From the NCBI RefSeq assembly GCF_037975245.1, contig NC_092569.1, forward strand, positions 6,936,501 to 7,000,500: a stretch of DNA of 64,000 nucleotides, in the 5' to 3' direction. How positions within the stretch are numbered: the stretch's first letter is position 1; every line of letters starts with the position of its first letter. Source of the stretch: Apostichopus japonicus (Eukaryota; Echinodermata; Holothuroidea; Aspidochirotida; Stichopodidae). The position numbers and the translations under genes are program-made. Below, in pieces: positions 50,701 to 63,191 of this stretch. The notes beneath the pieces are model-generated. The model saw only the letters and a program-made list of their open reading frames with translations. It had not been told where the DNA came from and ran no database searches.

Positions 50701-51232
50701 AGATTGTTTTTCTATTTCTTTCAGAACATTCATGGACATTTTGCGACTTAACAACTCACCAATTTTCTATTAGATTTCAGAATGAACCGGAAGTCAAATT
50801 CAAGAATAGCAGCCATCCATCTGACACAAATCTAAGAGGTCTTTAGTATTAATAACAATTTTGGTTCAGGTGTTTCTGTGTTTTCAACATGACTGATGCT
50901 CATTTGTTATTTTGAGTGATTGTCCTTGAAATATAACACACTTGGGATGTATTGTTAATAGATAGTAATGTTCTATGAGTTGAAGTCTTCTTCAACTGCG
51001 AAAGTTGTGTATGCATATCTTTTGAGGATAAATGACTTTTACAAATGTTAAAACAAAATAAAATCCTCCCTTTGTCCCTACACTGATTATCTCCTACCTC
51101 TCCTCTTCCCCTGTTGCTTTCTTCTCTCCATCGTTTGTCTACTTATCCCCTTAAATGTATCTCATTGTGTTCAACGTGCTCATTAACCTGTCTGTATTCT
51201 GTGTGTGTTTTTGTCCCTTCTGTTACTTGTCA

Positions 51233-51278
51233 TTTAGCCTCTGAAGAAGATCCTGCTAGGATCGAAACGTCAGGCCAA
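51233..51278 (+). ncRNA. Hammerhead ribozyme-like motif
   Basis: Core CTGAAGA (51241-51247, fits CUGANGA) is followed by one A, then hairpin GATCC-TGCTA-GGATC (51249-51263). GAAA (51264-51267) follows and leads into the palindrome ACGT (51267-51270) and then C at 51271. GCCT (51237-51240) can pair with AGGC (51272-51275) as stem I. The layout matches a type I hammerhead with minimal stem III, as known from Penelope-like retroelements and retrozymes. The extra A before stem II is a deviation, and no reverse transcriptase was found nearby. Confidence 0.5.
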
Positions 51279-52639
51279 CTTACTTGTACACAAATGTTAA
51301 AACAAACTAAAGTCATTTCCAGCCAAATTACCATTGTACATCACATATTGCGCTTCTGCTAGGAGGCTACATAAACCCTTGATATGTATTGACAATAACT
51401 TTCAAAGCAAATTTGTGAAATGATCATCTTGTGCAATTGGAATATCACTTGAGTTATGAAGAAATGGTATGAATCATCATAACTTCATTTCATGTATGAC
51501 GTTAAAGTGCAGACCGTCTCTACTATTTCCGACAGTATTCCTGTGCAACAGGAAACCACTCTGGTTGAAGTATTGGTCTAGTTACATAATTGGGCACCGT
51601 TGAACATTGCGACATAACTCTCTATAAGAGCTACCAACCATATGGACAATATCTGCAGACGTCTCAAGTTGGGTGTTCTACCAATGCTTATGAAAGTAGT
51701 GTTATTACATAGTAACAGAGTGGAAGGTCTATGCAGCCTGAAGTTGAGCCTCATTTTTAAGCATCATCATCTCGTTGCCAAGGTTTACAGCTATCATCTG
51801 AACCCTTATTTGTTAAGGCCTCAATTTCAACTGATTTGCTTGCACTGGAGTCTCATGTATGATACAGTGACCAAAAATGTGGATGAAATCTGTCAAAAAA
51901 AGTTGTAAACAATTCAAACTGTCAACTATCTATTGGTAAATACGTCAAAGTGCCCCTTTAGCATATTGTGGTTTTCAGTTAGGTTATCACTGCTCCCCAC
52001 TACTTCCTAATGTTTGTGGTCCTGAATATTATAACACTCCATTCGGTATTTACTTCAGAATGACTGAAACCTGGTAAATATCAAAGCGTTGGCTTCGTGA
52101 TTCCTTGCCGTATAATTTTCACAAAATTCTACGTATCTGACCTATGTATAAACGATTTCCTCACAGGGAAAATGCCAATTCGGTGCACATCAACTATCAT
52201 AAGCAATATCTATATACGTTTGCTAACTTCCTCCTGTAATGCGAGATCCGTTTCATAATGAACGTCACTTTTCAATTGACTAGTGCAAGGTTTACATTTG
52301 ATTTCCATGTACATGGCGTGCCGTGCCTGTGTCGTACCTGAGTATGCTCCTCTGAGGCTGGTGATATTCTAAGAGCGCCGGCAAAGTTCTTGGTAAGCTT
52401 CACGTTAAAGTAACTACGTAACCGTTTCAATCATTGAATCCACTGCCTTATCCATGGCGCGGATTCAAAATTACCGGTCATTTGTGAAAATCAGAAAGAC
52501 TGTCGGCCTAAGCTCTAATTAGCACTAGCATGTATCACTAATACGGCAGTATGTACGTTTAACTTATTGTAACATATGTTTGTGGTGCAGGGGGCAAGTT
52601 CATGTGGTGATATGTGATTATGAAGCTAAGAAAAGCCTG

Positions 52640-54008
52640 ATGAGGCTGCATAGTATCAATGTAGATTATTTGATAACGTCTAACAAGACTGGTGAGTCTG
52701 TATATTATCAATGTAGATTATTTGGTAACGTGTGGCAAGACTGGTGAGTCTGTATGTTATCAATGTAGACTATTTGGTAACGTGTGGCAAGACGGGTGAG
52801 TCTGTATGTTATCAATGTAGACTATTTGGTAAACGTATCACAAGACTGGTGAGAATTTATATAATCAATGTCGATTATTTGGTGACGTGTGACAAGACTA
52901 GTGAGTCTGTATATTATCAATGTAGATTATTTGGAAACGTTTAATAAGACTGGTGAGTAGGTATAGCATCAATGTAAATTATGTGGTACCTTGTGACAAG
53001 ACTGGTGAGTCTGTTTAGTATTAATGTAGATTATTTGGTAACGTTTGACAAGACTGGGGAGTATGTTTGGTATCAATGTAGACTATTTGATAACGTGTGT
53101 CAAGACTGGTGAGTCTGTATATTATCAATGTAGATTATTTGGTAACGTGTGGTCAGACTGGTGAGTCTGTATGTTATCAATGTAGACTATTTAGTATCGT
53201 ATGACAAGACTAGTGAGTCTGTATGTTATCAATGTAGATTATTTGGTATCGTGTGACAAGACTGGGGAGTATGTTTGGTATCAATGTAGACTATTTGATA
53301 ACGTTTGTCAAGACTGGTGAGTCTGTATATTATCAATGTAGATTATTTGGTAACGTTTGACAAGACTGGTGAGTCTGTATGTTATCAATGTAGATTATTT
53401 GATAACGTGTGTCAAGACTGGTGAGTCTGCATAGTATCAATGTAGATTATTTGGTAACGTTTGACAAGACTGGTGAGTCTGTATGTTATCAATGTAGATT
53501 ATTTGATAACGTGTGTCAAGACTGGTGAGTCTGTATGTTATCAATGTAGACTATTTAGTATCGTATGACAAGACTAGTGAGTCTGTATGTTATCAATGTA
53601 CATTATTTGGTATCGTGTGACAAGACTGGGGAGTATGTTTGGTATCAATGTAGACTATTTGATAACGTTTGTCAAGACTGGTGAGTCTGTATATTATCAA
53701 TGTAGATTATTTGGTAACGTTTGACAAGACTGGTGAGTCTGTATAGTATCAATGTAGATTATTTGATAACGTGTGGTCAGACTGGTGAGTCTGTATGTTA
53801 TCAATGTAGACTATTTAGTATCGTATGACAAGACTAGTGAGTCTGTATGTTATCAATGTAGATTATTTGGTATCGTGTGACAAGACTGGGGAGTATGTTT
53901 GGTATCAATGTAGACTATTTGATAACGTTTGTCAAGACTGGTGAGTCTGTATATTATCAATGTAGATTATTTGGTAACGTTTGACAAGACTGGTGAGTCG
54001 GTATAGTA
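52640..54008. repeat. 52-bp minisatellite, about 26 copies
   Basis: The unit is AAGACTGGTGAGTCTGTATG, TTATCAATGTAGATTATTTG, GTAACGTGTGAC. A variant (GGGGAGTATGTTTGGTATC with GACTATTTGATAACGTTTGTC) recurs at spacings of about 208, 364 and 260 bp, i.e. multiples of the unit, indicating higher-order duplications. Confidence 0.95.
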
Positions 54009-54424
54009 AGAGCAAAGAGCAAACATAAGGTTATGTTACGACGTTAGTTTTCTGCAGTCTCCTCTCGTCAATCATGGGGGAGGGGGGACAGAGAGACATG
54101 TCCCCCACTTGTCCTCCTGTCCCCCACTTTCTGAAGGATGGGGACACAATGTCAAATTCCCCCATCCCTCATAAGGTGACTGACTCGTGGGCGCTAGGCT
54201 TATAATGACTCGTGTATCTCATTAAAGGAGCTAAAACATGCACATTTATGAGATTAGTAGTATAGTTAACTAATGTTTCTCATCTGCTCAACCCCTGATG
54301 AAAATTTAACTGTTAAACCGGATTGAAATAAGAATTACGGATTTCATTTATAGCGTAAATTAAATGAGGAACCGCGCCAATATACCGCTGAGGCTATCTG
54401 CTAAGCTGCTAGTCATGTTGTACC

Positions 54425-55446
54425 CACTGGCGGATCCAGGGCCTTTGTTTGGGAGGGGCCAAAGTGGCATTAGAGTGATATGGGGGAGGGGTCTAAGGGG
54501 AGGGGGTGCCCCCTCTCCTTTGGAAAATTTTCTATTGCTGAATGCCCTCAGATGCAATTTGGTGCGACAAAAGTGTACAATGGTGATGTTAATTTACTTC
54601 TAAAAAAAATGTTTCCCAGGTGTAATTTTCTAAAATATTTATAAAACAAAGTTGGGATCATCTTTCTCAAGAAATTTTATTTCTCATAGGTTATAAATTT
54701 CTTACAACCAGCCTGTAACTGCAAAATGGTGTTAAACTGTAAATCCTCATGCTCATGCATTTACATAGCTCCCAACTCTTGAGAAGGCAAATGCTGGTGC
54801 ATGCCACGAATCGCCGTCCTGGGGGAGGGGTATAAGGGGAGGGGGTGCCCCCCTCCCCTTTGGAATTGTTTTGGAATCCTGGTGATGCCTACATGTAAAA
54901 TGGTGGCACTTAGAAAGGCTTTTGTCACCCAAAATTTTCTGAGAAATATGCATTTTGTTGTGTGTAACATCAATAAATTGAATAGTAGGTGATAATTCAT
55001 TCTTTCCCGTGGCATGAAAATGTTCGCTGCTCGCCCCAATGAAAAGAAATTTAGGCTAATTTGTGGTTCAAATGATGCTGTAAAGGAGGTTTTATACTCT
55101 ATTATGCTAAATGCTAAAGAAATGATGGTTGCTAAGTCAAAATTTGATGCAAATTTTTTAATGTATACTTGACAATTACAATGCGGTTTTTTCGGACGCT
55201 TGTGCGGGTCAGCGGGTTTGGGTGTTAGAATGCGGGTCTAATTACCGCGAATTGCGGGTCAGTTGGGAGCTCTGCATTTAATTTTAAACCAGAAAACGAA
55301 AAGGTTTAGACTAGTCTACCACTGCTATTCCTCTCGATTTTTTAATTTCCAATCATATGATTTAGCGGATGTTCGGAAACACTTTTTGGCTCACCTTTGG
55401 GGGCCATGGCCCCCCTCGGCCCCCCCCCCCCTTGGATCCGCCAGTG
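54425..55446. mobile_element. hAT-type element, 1022 bp, containing another element
   Basis: Ends CACTGGCGGATCCAGG and (other strand) CACTGGCGGATCCAAGG, with a perfect 8-bp duplication GTTGTACC at 54417-54424 and 55447-55454. About half of its length is the inserted element 54764-55272, so the original size was about 500 bp. Confidence 0.93.
54764..55272. mobile_element. hAT-type MITE nested in the previous element, 509 bp
   Basis: Inverted ends around AGCTCCCAACT and AGTTGGGAGCT, with an 8-bp duplication TGCATTTA at 54756-54763 and 55273-55280. The GGGGGAGGGGTATAAGGGGA block inside is like those at 36537 and 54483. Confidence 0.8.
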
Positions 55447-55454
55447 GTTGTACC

Positions 55455-58400
55455 CATTTTACCTTAAGTTCTAGTTTAGTAGTCATGTACATATGTTCAC
55501 AAAATGCTTTATTAGTGATTAACTTAACTGAGGCCAAGTACAAGGCCGTAGCCTGCGGGAAGAGGGGGGGGCGGTTGCAGTTACCCCAGACGTTTCCACT
55601 CACTAAAGGAACGTAGGCCTACGATAATGTGAACGCCTGGACAGTATTGGCTATTTCAGTTACTGTTATTGCTACGTTCATATCATTTCTTCTGATTTCT
55701 TTAGTCAGTAGTGTGCAATCTCAAGATTCTACCCACGTTTTGAAACAATGTCGTTCAAAAAGAACACAGGGTACTTTTTTTAGAAAAGTCACCCAAGAAA
55801 GAAACGAAACACCAAGCAACCGAACGACTGATCTGCTCTCAAGCCCAGTTCCCTTGCATGTAGACTATGACGGCGTGGTGTTTATCACGATTCCCGTACA
55901 AATGGAACTAAATGATACACATGATCTTAGCCAACGTGCCGCTCATCACGTATATATACACGATCGTGGTTGCGATGACCTAGCGTTTGTTTTGGTTTCA
56001 TAACTTTTATTAGAATAATAATGAACATCGAGAGCTCGTAAGCTTTAACTGGCAAGAACAGTGCAGCAATCTAATGTGAAAGTACTTTTTATTAATATAT
56101 TTATTACATCTATATGTTTCACTAGGCCTATTAGTTCATTGCCGGACCCTATATTAGTGCCCCAGTGTGTTTTAACTAAGAATATTGAGTCACTGTGCCC
56201 TACAGCTCACCAACCCCCTCCCCCTCCCCTCTCAGTACGTCCTTTTTTGACAAGTAATGCAATTAAAGGTAACACTAACCGAATTATTAATTTACACCTA
56301 AATTCCCCACATGGCTTCCCCTCTGCATATATAGGGTACAGCTACCATGAGAATGCCCTAGCGCGCTTTTATAACTTCAATTTCCGGGGTGAAACAATGA
56401 ATAAAGTAGCGCTTACAAAGCATAGCTTATAAAGTCCTATTTTCTTCAAAGTGATTTTACCGAATGAAACGTTCCTTATATAGAGCCTACCTTTTTTTTT
56501 CCTTCTTTTTTTTTCTTTAAGTGTAAATTTCCAGACCATGAGATCTCCAAATGAAATGTTTAGATGCAACTTACAAAGCCTGCGAAGTGTTATTTCCGTC
56601 AATCTGGGAGGGTTTTTTGGGGGGCAGAAAAAAATGGCTACGATTTTATTCGTGGGTACAAAGTGAAAGAATGTTTCCGTTCGTGTTTCTTAAGTTTTTT
56701 TTATAACTGAAATGTAATCAACTGTCAGATGTGAATATTGTTAAAACATGTTTATAACAGACATATCAATTCAGGGACCAAACCGAAGCAAACTTTAAGA
56801 TTTCTAGATGTGAGTCCGCCCCTGGACTCCATTACTCCAAGCCGGGCCCCTGGACTCCATCCGATAAAGGTTTTGCGCCATCGAAGTTGCGGTGTGCGCT
56901 ATGTGGATACTTCTTCAGTTTTATCCCATGTTCAGTCATTTATGCCCCCCCCCCACTACCCCCCCTCCCCTCCACTTTTAAATTGGGGTTGACGCCCCTG
57001 GTATCTTCTCGTTCTTGTTTACAGTGTCAATCAAACTTTTTTAACAAGTTGGTCCTTAGTTAATAATATTCGAATACATACTACCGAATTGTGCTTTATC
57101 CAATATGAAGGAAATTTGTGTACAGTTCAAACACACTAAAAATGTACTTCCATATCAGAACGAAAGTGATATGTGGTAACAAACGTGATAATAAGATGAG
57201 TTATTTTTAACACATCTGCTTCTAAAACAAACGACCGGCTATAAGGAACTAAGGAACTAAAGTATCGATTGTAATAACTTTCACGGGAATCAACTGAATT
57301 CAATGTAACTAAGCATATATAGGTTTGGCTGATGTACAGGCAAAAAATCTATCGTTTTTATCGTTATCTATCGTTATCATCAATTTTAAAAGGCTATGAA
57401 AAAAGCTTATTTGTATATATATGTATCCGATATTTATTTTTTAATTTATTTATTTATAGCGTGGATCTTATAAGCAATATTTATATTCGGAGAAAGTCTG
57501 GTAGCATATTATATACAATATCATCTCTCAATTGACATTAAAAGAAAGGAACGTGACAAGGCTTGCACAACACAGAGAAATATCCGCATTATCAATTCAG
57601 CAGGCGATATAAACACGACGTGTGAAACCTGATTTTATGTTTATTGATTTAAATACGTGAAATGGGACTTACAAATGTTGAATCCATAAAACATGATACT
57701 ATTAGGAGGAAACGCTCTGTTTATTTGTATCAGTATTAAGAAAACCAATCCGTGATTCCTCGGATGGCAGTTATCTTCTTCGTAATATGATATTTATGAA
57801 TAGAAGGATATTCACTTTGTCTTCAGGTGAGGCATAAACAAACAATAGAGGTCGTTTCAGTTCATTTATATATTGATATAAGTTTTATTTATGTTATATG
57901 TTTAGACAATTATTATTTTTTTTTTAAGTTATGGGTGTGTATATGTATGATCTTTCAAATAAACATACAATATCAAAAAAACAAGGATATTAATCTCTAA
58001 AACATTATACTTTCTGATTTAGGCTGCCAAAATATTTTTCCGTGTGACAATTTTTCAATATCAAGGAAGTATTATTTCTCTCTGTACTTCTTGTTTTGTT
58101 TCTTATTATTCTTTTTTCCCTTTCTGTTTTGTTTGTCCTTGCCACAGGAAAGCTGCGTGTGTGCATCCCTGCATAGAAATCAAAGTCCGGAAATGAGAAA
58201 ATGTCACGTGCAAGCCTCATTAAGCTCTTTAATTGACGACAAATCAATTTGGTGGCCGATTCTCGAACTAGTTCATTATTAAATTATTAACTGGAGGTTA
58301 TGCACGTTTATGGCATTATATAGTTTATTCCATTCAATTAATTTGATTTTTAACTTGCAATATGTTGATAAAAAAACCTGGATACACTTAGTGCATCTTT

Positions 58401-58700
58401 TCATCTTGATCTCTGGAAAATGTGACCCAGTTAATTTAAGTTTTACTAGCCTTTGTCACACTGGCAGAATGCAAACTATCAACGCCAGACAAAAGCCTTG
58501 AATCGATACTGGCTTACACCTCATCTTTGTTGATACTTAGTTTAAATGTTCTGTATATTTATATAATTATCTGCTAAGATGTGCCTTCAAAGTTAACTGC
58601 TATCACTATCATTTAAATCAGGTTGGGAATTGGACACATTTTAATGCTCTCTTTATGAAATAATGAGATATTGATCTAACTTAATTTGCTCTCTCTCTTA
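55455..58700. other. Intergenic stretch left of the GPCR gene
   Basis: No gene could be supported. A GC-rich fragment at 56815-56999 ending GGTTGACGCCCCTG looks like one end of a MITE. Another short piece at about 56555-56625 resembles the CATTTCC-CGATCTGGGAG module of the MITEs. An open frame at 55629-56003 lacks an ATG at its start. Confidence 0.35.
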
Positions 58701-59174
58701 GTCTGTATTCGTTGCAACATTACTTACATAACATTCTTATCATTTCGTTTAATATTTTTATCTCATTATTTAGGCACAGAAAAGATCCGACTGAATTGAT
58801 TGAGGAAGCTTTAGGTTTCGAAGTGACAACCTCAACAGCTCACACGCATGCAGTTGCCTCAAGTGCACAAGGGCAGTTGGCAATAAAAGGAACAGTAACC
58901 GTTTATTTTTAACTGTAGTTTCTATGGATTCAACCAGAATAGAATTTTCAGCTGAATCATCAGAAATTGTTGACAGAACTTCAAGTTTTCTTTTTACGCA
59001 GAAGAAAGCTTGAACAGAACTAGTTTCGATCGTGTTGAAATTAATGACATATTTGTAAATTGGTTCGTTGGTATTCTTGCTATGACATAAAACGCTTTCA
59101 CTGTCAGCTAATGTAAACGGCATTTTTGAGTAACGCGTGCAATGTTTTTTTCTTGAGGAGGGATTATTTTCATA

Positions 59175-60014
59175 ATGAAACTACTAAATTCATCAGATGA
59201 AACGGAAGCGGTGGAGAAAGATGATGCATTTCCTGGGTTTTTGTCTCCAGCTGTGATAACATTGCTTTTGACCATTGGACTTGTGGCTCACATTCTCGCT
59301 ATACTTGGTACTAGAAGGGCAAACAGGATCCGAGTAGAGAATTCCCGCCATGTTGTGCCATCGTTCCTTCTTAATAGTTTACTACGTATTGACATGATCG
59401 CCGTCATCTTTTTCCTGATCAGAGGATTTCTTTACCCTATCCCGTTCTTCGTAGACAGTGCAATCTGGTGTGACTTCTCCGTTTCGACCAGTATATTTTT
59501 TACCTGGTCGTCCGGCTTCGCCAATGTCTTAATGTGCGCGGAAAGAACCTTCTCTGTGATGGCACCGTTTTTACACCGTCAGTATGCCACCTTACGGAAA
59601 GTCAAAGTCATTCTTGGGAGCATGCAAGCATTCGCAGTTGTCGTATGCCTTCTCCCTACCATTGGCTTTGGTTTGTATAAAATAGAAGTAGCCGAGGGAT
59701 ATAAATGTGTCTCGCCGGGAGATTTGGACGTTACAGTCATAAACAAGTACCATTTACACTTTACCATTATATTCTTTTGTGTTGGATTCTCAATAATGTT
59801 TAGCATTTTGGGCTTCAATATGTTCATAATTTACTTTATTTTCCATATGAGGAACAAAGTTGCCCACCTTAACGTCGCTGTGGCACCCAATCCAAATGAC
59901 CCTAAAGCATCGTCAACCAATAACGCTAACCGGAAATCAAACAGTGAAATGCGCTTTGCGATAATAATGGTATTCGTTTCAATAGCCTACACGATATCCT
60001 GGTTGCCTCTGTAT
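59175..60014 (+). CDS. GPCR exon 1 (TM1-TM6)
   Basis: Starts at ATG 59175 (MKLLNSSDETEAVEKDDAF; N5 in an NSS glycosylation site) and ends SWLPLY at a TAT|GTAAGT donor. No in-frame upstream ATG with a better context was seen. Confidence 0.85.
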
Positions 60015-63000
60015 GTAAGTTGAAACATGTTATTATCATAACTAACAATTCAAACCTCAAAACAAGGAAATTGTGTTAATATTTTCTTCCTATCAAAGTT
60101 GTGGTATTTTAGTTGTTGCAATAAGCTTCTCACAAAATATCTACATTACCACGAGGTTCTTAGATATGGGTATATCGTCTTTAGCTAACTTCACTATTGA
60201 TGTAAGGTTATAAACCAGAAAAGAAGAGTTGGTATTGCGCCCTCGGTGAAACTGACAACTGTACAAATATATATGTTGCCTGTAGGTCAACTGTACAAAT
60301 ATATATGTTGCCTGCAGGTCAACTGAACAAATGTATATGTTGCCTGCAGGTCAACTGAACAAATGTATATGTTGCCTGCATGTCGACTGTACAAATGTAT
60401 ATGTTGCCTACAGGTCAACTGTACATATGTATATGTTGCCTACAGGTCAACTGTACAAATATATATGTTGCCTGCAGGTCAACTGAACAAATGTATATGT
60501 TGCCTGTTGGTCAACTGTACATATGTATATGTTGCCTGCAGATCAATTGAACAAATGTTTATGTTGCCTGCAGGTCAACTGAACAAATGTATATGTTGCC
60601 TGCAGGTCAACATGCATTTCAAATAACAGTTGAAAATTGTCTCGCTTGTGATTTACATGCTAAGGAAACTGACATGATAAGTATCATGTGGAGAACATAT
60701 TGGAGGTGTCTTACTTTGATCAGTGTCAATATTATTTTGATTATTACTTGTTTAACTTTGAAGAGTGACCGACCAAACGCCACAATGCTGCTTTTCATGA
60801 GAGATTAATCCAACCATTAACAATAATATATAGATGCTTACAATAAACAAATAACCCTAATAATTGGGAATTAAGAACTCATTATTTGAATGATGTCATT
60901 CTTGGATAATCTGAAAGTGTCATAGACCAACTGCATAGGGATTAAGCTTTTGTTGCTGATTTCTTTCATATTTTGTATATTTATTTTAATTATTGTTACA
61001 TTAGGAGATGAATGCCTTTTCAACATTAGCTAATACACACTAACATACATGACACACGGTAACAACTGCGAATACTGTTAATCATTCTTGATGGCAGGAA
61101 AACAGAGTATGCCGTATTAAATCAACTCTGTCTATAAAATAAATATTGACAATTTCATGCATCTTTGTTACATTAAACTGTACGGTGATTGCTGTAAACG
61201 AACCAATGCAAGCATACTTAACTGTCATTTTATACTGTTGATATATGTGGGTTATTACGGTGCATCTAGTAAAACTGCTGGTTGTGCATACAAACGTTGT
61301 TCACCATCACGCAGAGAGACATGACCTACATGTATATATAGTTAGTGTTATGAAGTCTGCAAGTAGGGAGCAGAAAGCTATGTTAGGTTACATTAGCTGC
61401 TTAAGAATCATAGGGGTAGCTTAAGGGGATTAAAAAGCTGGGCTTACTAAGACTTGTACGATATTAAAGTTTAGAAGCTAGAGGCTGTTTTAGAGTGGAT
61501 TAACTCTCACTATTGTAAGATGTGTATGTAAACGGAGATACCGGGTGTGGTTGTTAGTTTGTTTCTCAATTACATAGGGCTCTTAGGGAATAAGTTATAA
61601 GGTGAAAGAATTGACTGTCACAGTCTTTCGGGGAGAGGGGCGTGTTGTGAAGTCTACAAGTAGGGAGCAGAAAGCTATATGCTAGGTTACATCAGCTGCT
61701 TAGGAATCATCTACGGGTAGCTTAATGGGATTAAAAAACACGACTTTTTAAGATGAGGAGAAGAGGGTAGAAGGACTTAAGACAGTTGGGCTGTGGCCTT
61801 TGTGAGATGAGGAGCTGAGGCATGAACGGAGAAAAGGAAAGTGAGAAGCCAAGTGTGTGTTTTAATTAGGAGACAGGTGACAGTGTTGTGTATAAGAATA
61901 TAGTGTATGTGTGCGTGTATGTATGTATGTATTTTAGATCCTCCTGCAAGCAGGAACTCGCGAAGAAACCATCATTTGCTTATCAAAGCCGTAAGCTGAC
62001 CGAAGTCAGTCTCTTACATTCATATTTAACGTCCATGATTATGAATTGTCAATTGTCAACAACTCTGTAACTGGACGACATACATTAATCTTGGAGTGAC
62101 TCGAACTCGGGACCTTCTGATAGTGGACGTTTGAAAGGAAGGCTGGATGTTAACATTAACTTTAAAGAGTCTAATTTACAATAAATATATTATCTTTAAA
62201 AAAAAAACACTTAGCATGTAACGACGACAGTTCTATAGTTTGATTGACCTAGCACTTATAGGCATAAACTGTAGTTTGCGTAGAAGAACCGCGAAGGACG
62301 TTGCTCTTGTCATCCATTGTAAATACTAATTGCCAGCTATTAATACAATTTTGGAATGAAAGGAAATGTTAGGTTTATTTGCGTATAAATATTTTTGAAC
62401 GAATCTGATGTGAAAGGAAATGAGATGCAATAACACGCAGAAAAAGACGAAGGTCATTTACCGAACACAACCAACATATAAGAATATTGTTTCCAATATT
62501 ATGTAGTTTTATGTGCACATGTTCAGGTGTTGTAGAGGAAATCTGACAAATGTTTGTAAACCAAAATTTGCTCGCACTATTTCCCTAAGTTCGTAGGATT
62601 ATTGGATTTTCGTAGTGAAAGCGATATTGAACATAAACGAAAAGCTGTTTTCAAATTAATATTTCACGGTCTTTTGTTCATGATAACGCTTCGATTGAAA
62701 TGGCACAGACTATGTTACAGAGAAAGACCATGTGAGAGTATCGGTAAGACAATAACAACATTGTTATAAAAAGTAAAAGTGAAAAGAGACAAACGTTAAT
62801 TGGCAGTAGCAGACCCAGTTAGAAAGTGTTGGTATCATGCCATCATATTGTTTTCAAAAGAATACAAAGTCTTCTACCAAGTGAGTAAAGACCACATATA
62901 ACATGTCATAAATAAATAGTTATTGGATTATTCTCATTCTTTTTTATCTACAGCTTGAGCGTCTTCTACTGGCACTTTCTTTTAATCTTTCCCCCAAAGC

Positions 63001-63191
63001 CCAATCGATTGGGATTTGGATTCACGTGTTCAACTACGTCATCGATCCTGTCATCTTCGTCTTTCTCAAAAGGCGAAACCGAACCGCATTGAAGCTAGTG
63101 TGTGCCGAATGTTACTGCTGTTGTCAATGTGAAGACTACAAGCGAAAGATTGATGAAGAACTGAGAATGATTTCCAACTATGGACAGACAG
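59175..63191 (+). CDS. Prostanoid-receptor-like class A GPCR, 5' part (2 exons)
   Basis: Exons 59175-60014 (280 codons, phase 0) and 62954-63191 (79 codons plus 1 nt) give a near-complete seven-span receptor. TM1 is about 25-46, D73 is in TM2 and C99 sits before TM3. ERT (123-125) replaces DRY; CLLPTIGFGLYK (158-169) resembles the TM4 LP-x-x-GLG of prostanoid receptors. C178 in loop 2 could pair with C99. WLP (276-278) is in TM6 and NYVIDPVIF (307-315) in TM7. The tail has a Cys cluster CAECYCCCQC, a likely palmitoylation site. Unusual: H39 stands where class A has the TM1 Asn. The last donor is phase 1, so the C-terminal tail continues outside the seen exons. Ligand unknown. Confidence 0.82.
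60260..60612. repeat. 32-bp minisatellite, about 11 copies
   Basis: The unit is AACTGTACAAATATATATGT followed by TGCCTGCAGGTC, with alternation between GTACAAATATATA and GAACAAATGTATA forms. It lies in the GPCR intron. Confidence 0.92.
61346..61740. repeat. Direct repeat pair, about 295 bp apart
   Basis: TGTTRTGAAGTCTRCAAGTA, GGGAGCAGAAAGCTAT, AGGTTACATYAGCTGCTTA and GGTAGCTTAAKGGGATTAAA occur in the same order at about 61348-61435 and 61644-61733. They may be remnants of LTR-type sequence or a tandem duplication. No primer-binding site or coding part was seen. Confidence 0.65.
61913..62160 (-). mobile_element. tRNA-derived SINE, copy 2
   Basis: Reverse-oriented relative of 37873-38115. From right to left it has a decayed head, B box GAGTTCGAGTCA (about 62097-62108), GTATGTCGTCCAGTTACAGA and the 3' part GATCC-like with a (CATA)n tail at about 61916-61936. 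The A box is poorly conserved. Confidence 0.8.
62954..63191 (+). CDS. GPCR exon 2 (TM7 and proximal tail)
   Basis: Follows TTTTATCTACAG and encodes LERLLLALSFNLSPKAQSIG through TM7 to ISNYGQT plus one nt. Donor ACAG|GTAACC. The join WLPLY-LERLLLA restores the end of TM6 and the third outer loop. Confidence 0.82.

Noticed and set aside
54288-54335. CTGATGA ... GAAA as a second hammerhead
   Set aside because: The stretch between the two core parts does not form a stem II next to the core (TTTAAC/GTTAAA is displaced), so the layout fails.
55629-56003. 124-codon frame with a hydrophobic start, like a secreted protein
   Set aside because: The open frame begins at GTG, not ATG, in a eukaryotic genome, and no acceptor or partner exon with matching phase was found.
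58770-59123. 117-codon minus-strand ORF overlapping the GPCR 5' region
   Set aside because: No recognisable motif and no splice support; adjacent to the GPCR start, most likely 5' flank or leader sequence.
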